NCBI RefSeq assembly: GCF_000307775.2
Contig: NZ_KK020676.1
Location: 1-64,000 of the forward strand
Direction: 5' to 3'
Length of the DNA stretch: 64,000 bases
From: Stutzerimonas stutzeri KOS6
GTDB lineage: Bacteria > Pseudomonadota > Gammaproteobacteria > Pseudomonadales > Pseudomonadaceae
In this document: piece by piece, positions 47,003 to 55,376 of the stretch
Layout of the letters: each line of letters starts with the position of its first letter
How positions within the stretch are numbered: position 1 is the first letter of the stretch
Program-made: the position numbers and the translations under genes
Notes under the pieces: model-generated
Seen by the model: the letters and a program-made list of their open reading frames with translations, nothing else
Told to the model about the DNA's origin: nothing
The model's database searches: none

Positions 47003-48397
47003 ATGCTGAAAAAGCTGTTCCAGTCTTTTCGTCTTCCCCTGCGCCGCATCCCGCATCCCCGACGCTCACCTGAAATTCTGTCCAGCCGGCAACATTCGCT
47101 GCACCGCAGCGAAATCAGCCGTTATGCGGTCAGTGTGGTCGAGCGACTGCAGCAAGCCGGTTATGAAGCCTATGTAGTGGGCGGCTGCGTGCGCGATCTG
47201 CTGCTGCAGCTCAACCCGAAGGATTACGACGTCGCGACCAGTGCCACGCCGGAGCAGGTTCGAGCCGAATTCCGCAATGCCCGCGTGATCGGCCGACGCT
47301 TCAAGCTGGTGCACGTGCATTTCGGTCGCGAAATCATCGAGGTCGCCACCTTCCGTGCCAACCATCCGGAAGAAGATGACGACGACGCCAGCCATCTGGC
47401 TTCGCGCAACGAGAGCGGCCGCATCCTGCGGGACAACATCTACGGCACCCTCGAAGACGACGCCCAGCGCCGCGACTTCACCATCAATGCGCTGTATTAC
47501 GATCCAACCAGCGAGCGAATTCTCGATCACACCCGCGGCGTGCATGACATTCGCAACCGACTGATCCGCCTGATCGGCGATCCCGAGCAGCGCTACCAGG
47601 AAGACCCGGTGCGCATGCTGCGCGCCGTGCGCTTCGCCGCCAAGCTCGATTTCGAGATCGAACGCCACAGCGCCGAGCCCATCATCGACCTGGCCGACCT
47701 GCTCGGAGGCATTCCCTCGGCACGCCTGTTCGACGAAGTACTCAAGCTGTTCCTTGGCGGCAAGGCCGAGCGCACCTTCGAACTGCTGCTCGAGTACGAT
47801 CTGTTCGCACCGCTGTTTCCCGCCAGTGCCGCGGCTTTGGAACGCAACCCGGAATATGCCGGCACGCTGATCCGCAACGCGCTGGCCAACACCGACCTGC
47901 GTATCCAGCAGGGCAAGCCGGTGACGCCGGCATTCCTCTTTGCCGCATTGCTTTGGCCCGCCCTGCCCGCCCGCATACTCGAGCTGCAGGACCGTGGCAT
48001 GCCGCCGATCCCGGCGATGCAGGAAGCCGCGCACGACATCATCTGGGAGCAGTGCCAGCGCACCGCGATTCCGAAGCGTTTCACCATACCCATGCGCGAG
48101 ATCTGGGACATGCAGGAGCGTCTCCCGCGCCGCCAGGGTCGTCGTGCCGATCAGCTGCTGGAAAATCCGCGCTTCCGCGCTGGCTACGATTTCCTTCTGC
48201 TACGCGAAAGCGCCGGAGAGAAAACCAACGGCCTCGGCGACTGGTGGACCGAATATCAGGAAGTCAGCGACAGCGAACGTCGTAACATGATTCGCGGCCT
48301 CAGCAACAAGGAAGAAGCAGGCGGGGCAAAGAAGCGTCGCCGCGGCGGGCGCCGCCGTCTCGGCCCGGGTGAAAACGCCGGCAACCCGGCCGAATAG
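47003..48397 (+). CDS. pcnB: Poly(A) polymerase I
   Basis: This 464-residue nucleotidyltransferase adds 3' poly(A) tails that promote RNA decay. The class II nucleotidyltransferase core shows EAYVVGGCVRDLLLQLNPKD with the catalytic Asp pair in KDYDVATSAT, then FTINALYYDP and the RNA-binding RMLRAVRFAAKLDFEIE. The C-terminus is basic (KKRRRGGRRRLGP), as in E. coli PAP I. The start is ATG 47003 (MLKKLFQSF); the upstream frame to 46841 lies partly in the promoter region. folK begins one base after the stop. Confidence 0.95.
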   Translation: MLKKLFQSFRLPLRRIPHPRRSPEILSSRQHSLHRSEISRYAVSVVERLQQAGYEAYVVGGCVRDLLLQLNPKDYDVATSATPEQVRAEFRNARVIGRRFKLVHVHFGREIIEVATFRANHPEEDDDDASHLASRNESGRILRDNIYGTLEDDAQRRDFTINALYYDPTSERILDHTRGVHDIRNRLIRLIGDPEQRYQEDPVRMLRAVRFAAKLDFEIERHSAEPIIDLADLLGGIPSARLFDEVLKLFLGGKAERTFELLLEYDLFAPLFPASAAALERNPEYAGTLIRNALANTDLRIQQGKPVTPAFLFAALLWPALPARILELQDRGMPPIPAMQEAAHDIIWEQCQRTAIPKRFTIPMREIWDMQERLPRRQGRRADQLLENPRFRAGYDFLLLRESAGEKTNGLGDWWTEYQEVSDSERRNMIRGLSNKEEAGGAKKRRRGGRRRLGPGENAGNPAE

Positions 48398-48398
48398 A

Positions 48399-48926
48399 AT
48401 GGAACGGATCTATATCGGCCTGGGCAGCAACCTGGCCGATCCCCAACAGCAACTGCGCGGCGCGCTGCAGGCGATGGCAGAGCTGCCACAGAGCAGGCTC
48501 GTTGCGGTTTCCTCTCTATATGCCAGCGATCCGCTCGGGCCGGCCGATCAGCCACGCTATGTCAATGCCGTCGCCGCACTGGACACGAGCCTCGCCCCGC
48601 TGACGCTGCTCGACGCCCTGCAGCGCATCGAACTGGCTCATGGTCGCGAACGCAAGGCCGAGCGCTGGGGCCCGCGCACCCTGGACCTGGATATCCTGCT
48701 GTTCGGCGACCGACTGATCGACGAGCCACGCCTGCAAGTTCCGCACTACCATCTGCAGGCGCGCGCGTTCGTGCTCTATCCGCTGGCTGAAATCGCACCG
48801 CCGAACCTGCTGCTCGCCGATGGTCGTCAGCTCGACGATCTGCTCGCCGCCTGCCCGTTTCTCGGCCTTGAGCGGCTGGACGACGTAACTGTCACCGCTC
48901 CGGTAACGAACGTAACGCGCGGGTAA
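48399..48926 (+). CDS. folK: 2-amino-4-hydroxy-6-hydroxymethyldihydropteridine diphosphokinase
   Basis: This 175-residue pterin pyrophosphokinase of folate synthesis begins MERIYIGLGSNLADPQQQL. The HPPK signature RWGPRTLDLDILLFGD holds the two Mg-binding Asp residues, followed by LQVPHYHLQARAFVLYPL. ATG 48399 follows the pcnB stop by one base, giving a pcnB-folK pair as in E. coli. panB, with its own likely promoter, follows after 127 nt. Confidence 0.96.
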   Translation: MERIYIGLGSNLADPQQQLRGALQAMAELPQSRLVAVSSLYASDPLGPADQPRYVNAVAALDTSLAPLTLLDALQRIELAHGRERKAERWGPRTLDLDILLFGDRLIDEPRLQVPHYHLQARAFVLYPLAEIAPPNLLLADGRQLDDLLAACPFLGLERLDDVTVTAPVTNVTRG

Positions 48927-48935
48927 CACTCGCGA

Positions 48936-48967
48936 TTGACTTACTCTGTCGCCGCCGGGACTATAAG
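48936..48967 (+). promoter_or_regulatory. Possible promoter for panBC
   Basis: TTGACT (48936-48941) is followed by CTATAAG (48961-48967). The spacer of 19-20 nt to the TATAA part is longer than ideal, so this is tentative. The leader to panB would be about 80 nt. Confidence 0.4.
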
Positions 48968-49053
48968 CGCCCTCTGCCGGCAGCGGCCTGATGCACCCCA
49001 TCGGTGCGCCGCTCGGCAACTCTGACCTCCGAGGCTCGAAGAGGACGGCACTC

Positions 49054-49854
49054 ATGCCAGACGTAACCCTGACCACGCTGCAAGGGCTCAAGCACAAGGG
49101 CGAGAAGATCGTCATGCTGACCTGCTACGACGCCACCTTCGCCAAGACCGCCTGCGATGCCGGCGTGGAGATGCTTCTGATCGGCGATTCGCTCGGCATG
49201 GTCCTGCAAGGTCACGACAGCACGCTGCCGGTTACCGTAGCCGACATGGCCTATCACACGGCCAGCGTCAAGCGTGGCAACCGCGGCGCGATGATCGTTG
49301 CCGACCTGCCGTTCATGGCCAACGCCACCACCGAGCAGACCCTGAACAACTCAGCACTGCTGATGCAGGCCGGCGCGCACATGATCAAGCTTGAGGGCAC
49401 GGCCTGGCTGGCCGAGTCCATCCGGCTGCTGGCCGAGCGTGGCATTCCGGTCTGCGCGCACATGGGCCTGACGCCACAGGCAGTCAACCTCTTCGGCGGC
49501 TACAAGGTCCAGGGCCGTGAAGAAGCCCAGGCGCAACAGATGCTGGAGGACGCCAAGGCGCTGGAAGCGGCCGGTGCCGCGATGCTGCTGCTCGAGTGCG
49601 TGCCCAGCGAGCTGGCTGCGCGCATCACTCAGGCCGTGCGAATCCCGGTCATCGGCATCGGCGCCGGCAGCGGCACCGACGGCCAGGTGCTGGTCCTGCA
49701 CGATATGCTCGGGCTTTCGCTCAGCGGTCGCGTACCGAAGTTCGTCAAGAATTTCATGCTCGAGCACGGCGACATCCCGTCTGCCATTGCAGGCTATGTA
49801 AACGCGGTCAAGGCCGCCGAATTCCCCGCCGCCGAACACGGTTTCTCCGCATGA
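49054..49854 (+). CDS. panB: 3-methyl-2-oxobutanoate hydroxymethyltransferase
   Basis: This 266-residue TIM-barrel enzyme makes ketopantoate from 2-oxoisovalerate using methylene-tetrahydrofolate, linking the valine and folate pathways to pantothenate. Motifs: [39 protein letters not shown] (metal Asp), [10 protein letters not shown] and [23 protein letters not shown] 49054 fits the family; the in-frame start at 48991 lies near the likely promoter. panC overlaps by ATGA (49851-49854). Confidence 0.97.
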   Translation: MPDVTLTTLQGLKHKGEKIVMLTCYDATFAKTACDAGVEMLLIGDSLGMVLQGHDSTLPVTVADMAYHTASVKRGNRGAMIVADLPFMANATTEQTLNNSALLMQAGAHMIKLEGTAWLAESIRLLAERGIPVCAHMGLTPQAVNLFGGYKVQGREEAQAQQMLEDAKALEAAGAAMLLLECVPSELAARITQAVRIPVIGIGAGSGTDGQVLVLHDMLGLSLSGRVPKFVKNFMLEHGDIPSAIAGYVNAVKAAEFPAAEHGFSA

Positions 49855-50711
49855 ACATCGTCAAGACCATCGCCGACCTGCGCGCCGCGGTCGCCCGCGC
49901 TCGCGGAGAAGGCAAGCGCATCGGCTTCGTGCCAACCATGGGCAACCTGCATGCCGGCCATATCGCACTGGTGAAGAAGGCCGGGCAGCGTGCCAATTTC
50001 GTGGTCGCCAGCATCTTCGTCAATCCGCTGCAGTTCGGCCCCAACGAAGACCTGGACAGCTATCCACGCACCCTCGCCGCAGACCAGGACAAGCTGTTCG
50101 AAGCCGGCTGTCATCTGCTCTTTGCCCCCAGCGTGGAGGAAATGTACCCGTATGGTCAGGCCCGGCAGACCATCGTCCGTGTGCCGGGAGTATCCGAAGG
50201 CCTGTGCGGCGGCAGCCGCCCCGGGCACTTCGACGGCGTTTCCACCGTGGTCAGCAAGCTGTTCAACATGGTCCTGCCTGACCTGGCCGTGTTCGGCCAG
50301 AAGGACTTCCAGCAACTGGCAGTCATTCGGACCATGGTTCGCGACCTGAACATGCCGGTGCAGATCATCTCCGAGCCGATCGTACGGGCCGAGGACGGCC
50401 TGGCGCTGTCCTCGCGCAATGGCTACCTGACGGCACAAGAGCGCGCCACCGCCCCCGCCCTGTACCGCACGCTGGTCCAACTGAAGGATGCGCTTCGCGG
50501 TGGTCGTCGCGACTACGCGACAGTGGCCGCCGAAGGCCTGGAGCAGCTCCGCGCCGCCGGCCTGCGCCCGGATTACCTGGATATCCGCAATGCCGTCGAT
50601 CTGCAGCCGGTGAGCGCCGCTTCGTCCGAACTGGTCATCCTCGCCGCGGCCTTTCTGGGCAAGACACGACTGATCGACAACCTGCTGGTTGATATCCGAA
50701 CATCAGCCTGA
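49851..50711 (+). CDS. panC: Pantothenate synthetase (pantoate--beta-alanine ligase)
   Basis: This 286-residue ligase joins pantoate and beta-alanine with ATP. Its class I synthetase-like motifs are [17 protein letters not shown] (HIGH-type) and [15 protein letters not shown] (KMSKS-type), with [12 protein letters not shown] between them. Its start lies inside the panB stop, so translation is coupled. panD, which supplies beta-alanine, follows 83 nt later. Confidence 0.98.
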   Translation: MNIVKTIADLRAAVARARGEGKRIGFVPTMGNLHAGHIALVKKAGQRANFVVASIFVNPLQFGPNEDLDSYPRTLAADQDKLFEAGCHLLFAPSVEEMYPYGQARQTIVRVPGVSEGLCGGSRPGHFDGVSTVVSKLFNMVLPDLAVFGQKDFQQLAVIRTMVRDLNMPVQIISEPIVRAEDGLALSSRNGYLTAQERATAPALYRTLVQLKDALRGGRRDYATVAAEGLEQLRAAGLRPDYLDIRNAVDLQPVSAASSELVILAAAFLGKTRLIDNLLVDIRTSA

Positions 50712-50794
50712 TCCCGGCAGAATGCCTGCAGCCTTGATCGCGTTCGAGGCTTGAGGCACACTCTGCGCCGCTTGCGCACCCGGAGGACCCTGCC

Positions 50795-51175
50795 ATGCAC
50801 GCCATCATGCTCAAGGCCAAACTGCACCGCGCCCAGGTAACTCACTCGGTGCTCGATTATGAAGGTTCCTGCGCCATCGACGGTGAGTGGCTCGACCTGG
50901 CCGGCATTCGTGAATACGAACAGATCCAGATCTACAACGTCGACAACGGCGAGCGCTTCACCACCTACGCCATTCGCGGCGAGGAGGGCTCGAAGATCAT
51001 CTCGGTCAATGGCGCCGCGGCTCACAAGGCCGGTGTCGGCCATCGCCTGATCATCTGCGCCTATGCGCATTACAGCGAGGCCGAGCTGGCGAACTTCAAG
51101 CCCCATGTCCTATACATGGGCGCCGACGGTGAGTTGAGCCACACCAGCAACGCCATCCCGGTGCAGGTCAGCTGA
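50795..51175 (+). CDS. panD: Aspartate 1-decarboxylase (pyruvoyl enzyme)
   Basis: This 126-residue zymogen self-cleaves between Gly24 and Ser25 ([13 protein letters not shown]) to form the pyruvoyl group that decarboxylates aspartate to beta-alanine. Tyr58-region ([20 protein letters not shown]) and the C-terminal strands are conserved. GGAGGA precedes the ATG. It completes the panB-panC-panD set. In pseudomonads its maturation does not require PanZ as far as I know. Confidence 0.97.
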   Translation: MHAIMLKAKLHRAQVTHSVLDYEGSCAIDGEWLDLAGIREYEQIQIYNVDNGERFTTYAIRGEEGSKIISVNGAAAHKAGVGHRLIICAYAHYSEAELANFKPHVLYMGADGELSHTSNAIPVQVS

Positions 51176-51201
51176 CCCCACCGCCAGTCGCTGTCGAACC
51201 A

Positions 51202-51233
51202 AAGCCCGAAGCATCCCACGCTTCGGGCTTTTT
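51202..51233 (+). terminator. Rho-independent terminator after panD
   Basis: The 11-bp stem AAGCCCGAAGC / GCTTCGGGCTT with a 7-nt loop (51202-51230) runs into TTTTT. The following 51241-51533 before pgi (about 293 nt) has no gene or clear signal that I can support. Confidence 0.88.
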
Positions 51234-51533
51234 CGTTGTACCCGGACGGCATGGCTTCAGGTAGTTGGGGGAACGCGCCAGTACGGGCAGAATAGGCGGA
51301 AAAAGCCCGGAACGCAGCGGGGGGTTCCCTGTCTGAGCTATCTCTGATGGCATAGGATGTGCCTGCCTGCTCGGCGCAAGCCGGGCCCGGATAGCATCCG
51401 CAGCATTCAGGAGGAGTGCCGGCGCGCCAGCACGGTCATACACATCACTGAATCCTGTTGCCACCGTTACGCACCTCGTTGCACGAACTGCAAGGATTCA
51501 GCGGCCTGTCAAAGCAAAGGAAGCCGCATCACC

Positions 51534-53198
51534 ATGAGCTACTACCAGCACCCGCTCGATGTCACCGGCCTGCCGTCCTGGAAGGCTTTGGAAGATCACC
51601 GCCTGGCCATGCAGAACTTCAGCATGCGCGAGGCATTCAAGGCCGATCCGACGCGCTTCGAAGACCTGTCGGTTTCCTGCAGCGGCCTGTTTCTCGATTA
51701 TTCGAAGAACCTGATCGCCCCCGAGACCCGCACCCTGCTGGTGAACCTGGCCCGCGAGGCCGGTGTCGAGCAGGCGGCCCGCGCCATGTTCGAAGGCGAG
51801 CGGATCAACGCCTCGGAAAACCGTCCCGTGCTGCACACCGCCCTGCGGCGCCCGATGGGTGAGACGGTGATGGTCGATGGCAGAAACATCATGCGTGACG
51901 TGCATACGGCGCTGGCGCAGATGACCGATTTCGTGACCCGTATCCACAACAACCTGTGGCGCGGCTTCAGCGACAAGACCATCACCGACGTAGTGAACAT
52001 CGGCATCGGCGGCTCCTTCCTCGGCCCACAGCTGGTTTCCGAAGCGCTGCTGCCATTTACCCAGCATGGCGTTCGCACGCATTACCTGGCCAATATCGAT
52101 GGCAGCGAATTTCGCGAGGTGACCGCCAAGCTCAACGTCGAAACCACCCTGTTCATCATTTCCAGCAAGACCTTCGGTACGCTCGAGACCCTGAAGAACG
52201 CCCAGGCCGCGCGCACCTGGTATCTCGGCAAGGGCGGTACCGAAGAGAAGCTCTACCGCCACTTCGTCGCCGTCACCAGCAACAAGCAGGCTGCGATCGA
52301 ATTCGGCATTCGCGAGAAGAACATCTTCCCGATGTGGGACTGGGTCGGCGGACGCTATTCGCTGTGGTCGGCGATCGGCCTGCCCATCGCGCTGGCCATC
52401 GGCATGTCGAACTTCAAGGACCTGCTGTCGGGCGCCTACAGCATGGATCAGCACTTCCTCAGCGAGCCGTTCGAAAGCAACATGCCGGTCCTGCTGGCGA
52501 TGCTGGGTGTCTGGTATCACAACTTCTGGGGCGCACAGAGCTACGCCTTTCTGCCTTACGACCACTACCTGCGCAATTTCGTCAAACACCTGCAGCAGAT
52601 GGACATGGAGTCCAATGGCAAGAGCGTGCGTCAGGACGGCACCCCGGTTTCCTACACTACCGGCCCGGTGATCTGGGGTGGCGTCGGCTGCAACGGTCAG
52701 CATGCCTATCACCAGTTGCTGCATCAGGGCACACCGCTGATTCCGGCTGACTTCATCGTGCCGGTGGTCAGCCACAACCCGGTGGCCGATCACCAGGAAT
52801 GGCTCTATGCCAACTGCCTGTCACAGAGCCAGGCCCTGATGCTCGGCAAGACCCGCGAGGAAGCCGAGGCCGAACTGCGGGCCAAGGGCCTCAGCGAAGC
52901 CGAGGTACAGCGCCTTGCCCCGCACAAGGTGGTCCCCGGCAACCGGCCGAGCAATACCCTGGTGATGGAAACCATCAGCCCGGGTCGCCTCGGCGCACTG
53001 ATCGCACTCTACGAGCACAAGGTGTTCGTCCAGGGCGTGATATGGGGCATCAACTCCTTCGACCAGTGGGGCGTTGAACTTGGCAAGGATCTGGGCAAGG
53101 CGGTCTACAACCAGATGACCCGCTTCGATGCCTCACCGGCAGAAGACGCCTCCACGCAGGGCCTGATCGACTTCTTCCGCGGTCGTCACCGCGGCTGA
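51534..53198 (+). CDS. pgi: Glucose-6-phosphate isomerase
   Basis: This 554-residue enzyme interconverts glucose-6-phosphate and fructose-6-phosphate. Signature regions: [37 protein letters not shown], the PGI signature in [18 protein letters not shown], the catalytic Glu in [20 protein letters not shown] and His/Lys near the C-terminus ([15 protein letters not shown]). The start is ATG 51534 ([10 protein letters not shown]), although the frame stays open to 51357. It follows the pan genes, as in P. aeruginosa. Confidence 0.97.
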   Translation: MSYYQHPLDVTGLPSWKALEDHRLAMQNFSMREAFKADPTRFEDLSVSCSGLFLDYSKNLIAPETRTLLVNLAREAGVEQAARAMFEGERINASENRPVLHTALRRPMGETVMVDGRNIMRDVHTALAQMTDFVTRIHNNLWRGFSDKTITDVVNIGIGGSFLGPQLVSEALLPFTQHGVRTHYLANIDGSEFREVTAKLNVETTLFIISSKTFGTLETLKNAQAARTWYLGKGGTEEKLYRHFVAVTSNKQAAIEFGIREKNIFPMWDWVGGRYSLWSAIGLPIALAIGMSNFKDLLSGAYSMDQHFLSEPFESNMPVLLAMLGVWYHNFWGAQSYAFLPYDHYLRNFVKHLQQMDMESNGKSVRQDGTPVSYTTGPVIWGGVGCNGQHAYHQLLHQGTPLIPADFIVPVVSHNPVADHQEWLYANCLSQSQALMLGKTREEAEAELRAKGLSEAEVQRLAPHKVVPGNRPSNTLVMETISPGRLGALIALYEHKVFVQGVIWGINSFDQWGVELGKDLGKAVYNQMTRFDASPAEDASTQGLIDFFRGRHRG

Positions 53199-53210
53199 CC
53201 CTGCCGCTCG

Positions 53211-53235
53211 ACCGGACGGTGCCGCACCGTCCGGT
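53211..53235 (+). terminator. Stem-loop after pgi
   Basis: A perfect 11-bp stem ACCGGACGGTG / CACCGTCCGGT with a 3-nt loop begins 12 nt past the pgi stop. It has no T tract. Confidence 0.6.
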
Positions 53236-53337
53236 CACCCACTTCCTGCGCCCATCTCCCTGCCATCAGCAAGTGGCGAGCAGCAGGCGCCCGATCGGGT
53301 AACATCGCCTGCTTCCCAAGCCAGCAGCGCTATCGCC

Positions 53338-54213
53338 ATGGAATTCATCCGTCGCCACATCGAAACGCAGGTGCTCAGCCTCACTGGCCTCGCCCTGGGC
53401 GGCATCGACTACGGGACTCCGCCGGGTGATCCTGGCCTGTTCGGCCCCGATTCGGTCTGCTGGCGCGTCCACGGCGACTTCACCTCGATGATGATCGGCG
53501 GAATTTCCGCCTTGCTGCTGCAGGCGCTGCATCCCCTGGCCCTGGCCGGCGTGTGGGACCACTCGAACTTTCGCGAGGATTTGCTCGGCCGGCTGCGGCG
53601 CACGGGGCAGTTCATTTCCGCGACGACCTTCGGCAGCCACGCCGACGCCGACCGGCTGATCGAGCGGGTCAAGCGGATTCATGCGGGCGTATCCGGTACG
53701 GCGCCGGATGGCCGCCCCTATGCCGCATCCGATCCCGATCTTTTGACCTGGGTCCATGTCGCCGAAGTCAGCAGCTTTCTCAAATCGCACTTGCGTTACC
53801 TCAACCCGACGCTTTGCGCTGACGAGCAGGACCGCTATTACGCCGAGGTCGCGCTGATCGCCGAACGCCTCGGTGCCCGCGACGTGCCGCGCTCACGCGC
53901 GCAAATCGAGACCTACCTGGAACAGGTCCGGCCGCAGCTGCAGAGTGACGAACGCGCACAGGAAATCCTCCGGATACTGCGTACCGCCCCCGCGCCGAGC
54001 CCGCTGCTCAGGCCGTTCGGCACACTGATGCTGCATGCGGGCGTCGAGCTATTGCCCGAATGGGCCGCCGCCATGTTCGGCCCGGCACCGGGCGACGCCC
54101 GTCGTCGACTGATCCGCACCGGCGTGCGCTGCAGCGCACCGCTATTGCGCTGGGCGGTGCGCAACGGCTCGGTGCATCGTGCACGCCGGCGCATGGGCCT
54201 GCCGCCACGCTAG
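53338..54213 (+). CDS. MpaB-family (DUF2236) putative oxygenase
   Basis: This 291-residue soluble, mainly helical protein belongs to the DUF2236 family named for the latex-clearing and mycophenolic acid enzyme MpaB, members of which are heme oxygenases. The N-terminal part (GDPGLFGPDSVCWRVHGDFT, ALLLQALHPLALAGVWDHSN) and middle (DLLTWVHVAEVSSFL) match the family pattern, with His residues that could bind heme. The substrate is unknown. It starts with ATG 53338 after the pgi hairpin and may be transcribed on its own. Confidence 0.82.
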   Translation: MEFIRRHIETQVLSLTGLALGGIDYGTPPGDPGLFGPDSVCWRVHGDFTSMMIGGISALLLQALHPLALAGVWDHSNFREDLLGRLRRTGQFISATTFGSHADADRLIERVKRIHAGVSGTAPDGRPYAASDPDLLTWVHVAEVSSFLKSHLRYLNPTLCADEQDRYYAEVALIAERLGARDVPRSRAQIETYLEQVRPQLQSDERAQEILRILRTAPAPSPLLRPFGTLMLHAGVELLPEWAAAMFGPAPGDARRRLIRTGVRCSAPLLRWAVRNGSVHRARRRMGLPPR

Positions 54214-54278
54214 TCGGCCGACTGCCGCAGCGTTTCTTGCTAGACTGCACGCCCTTCCTCATTTCCGAGCCGCCGCGC

Positions 54279-55295
54279 ATGTCGTCTCTAGACCAGGCGC
54301 TGCGCGCCGCCTTCGATAGCCGCCGGGTACTGATCGCCGACTTGCATCGGCAGGGCACCGACTGCTACCGACTGTTTCATGGCAGCCAGGAAGGTGCCGC
54401 CGGCCTGACTGTCGATCGCTATGGTCCGCAACTGATGGTGCAGAGCTTCCATCAGCCGCTCGACTCGCCCTCGCTACAGTCCATCCATCGTCTGGCCATC
54501 GATTTGCTGGGCCAGCCGCTGCAACTCATCTACAACGATCGCTCGCAAAGCAATTCGCGGATCGACCGCAGCAACGCGGTATATCAACCCGAGGAAAGCG
54601 CTCTCGAAGATCAGGTCGGCCATGAGTGGGGCTTGCGCTATCGCGTGCGCGGTCGCCACAGCGGTCAGGACCCGCTGCTGTTTCTCGACCTGCGCAACGC
54701 CCGCGGCTGGGTCAGGCAGCACAGTACCGGCAAGTCGGTACTCAACCTGTTTTCCTACACATGCGGCGTTGGCCTGTGTGCGGCAGCGGGCGGAGCGCGC
54801 GAAGTCTGGAACGTCGACTTCGCCGAACGCAACCTGGCGGTGGGTAAGGAAAACGGCGAGCTGAATCCGCAGTTGCCAGCGATGCACTTCGTTCACTCCG
54901 ATTATTTTCCGGCGATCCGGCAACTCGCCGGCCTGCCCGTCAGCGCACGGCGTGGCCGCGCGCTGCCGCATTACCCTCGCCTGGCACAAAGGCAGTTCGA
55001 TCTGGTAGTGCTCGATCCTCCGGCCTGGGCGCGTAGCGCATTCGGCACGGTAGATCTGCTGCGCGATTACCAGAGCCTGCTCAAACCGGCGCTGCTGGCG
55101 ACCGCGGAAGGTGGCGTACTGATCTGCTGCAACAACCTGGCGAAGGTGCCCATGGAGCAGTGGCGTACGCAAGTCTTGCGCTGTGCGGAGAAAGCCGGCC
55201 GCCCCGTGCGTGACTGGCAGGTCGTGCCAACCGCCGCTGACTTCCCCTCACAGGATGGGCTGCAGCCGCTGAAGGTTCTGATTCTGCAGCTCTGA
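54279..55295 (+). CDS. Class I SAM-dependent rRNA methyltransferase (RlmI-like)
   Basis: This 338-residue protein resembles the 23S rRNA cytosine-C5 methyltransferase RlmI/YccW group, but it lacks an obvious PUA start. The middle part holds the AdoMet-binding FSYTCGVGLCAAAGG and the acidic VWNVDFAERNL, then FDLVVLDPPAWARS and GGVLICCNNLAKV. Start ATG 54279 (MSSLDQALRAAF) follows a TAGACT-type -10. The target base is unverified. Neighbours give no further clue. Confidence 0.82.
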   Translation: MSSLDQALRAAFDSRRVLIADLHRQGTDCYRLFHGSQEGAAGLTVDRYGPQLMVQSFHQPLDSPSLQSIHRLAIDLLGQPLQLIYNDRSQSNSRIDRSNAVYQPEESALEDQVGHEWGLRYRVRGRHSGQDPLLFLDLRNARGWVRQHSTGKSVLNLFSYTCGVGLCAAAGGAREVWNVDFAERNLAVGKENGELNPQLPAMHFVHSDYFPAIRQLAGLPVSARRGRALPHYPRLAQRQFDLVVLDPPAWARSAFGTVDLLRDYQSLLKPALLATAEGGVLICCNNLAKVPMEQWRTQVLRCAEKAGRPVRDWQVVPTAADFPSQDGLQPLKVLILQL

Positions 55296-55376
55296 ACCGA
55301 CACCCCTCGGCAGATTCGGGAACCGCATACGCATGCCATACTCCAAGGCAACCATCCGCCAGGAATACTTCCGGAC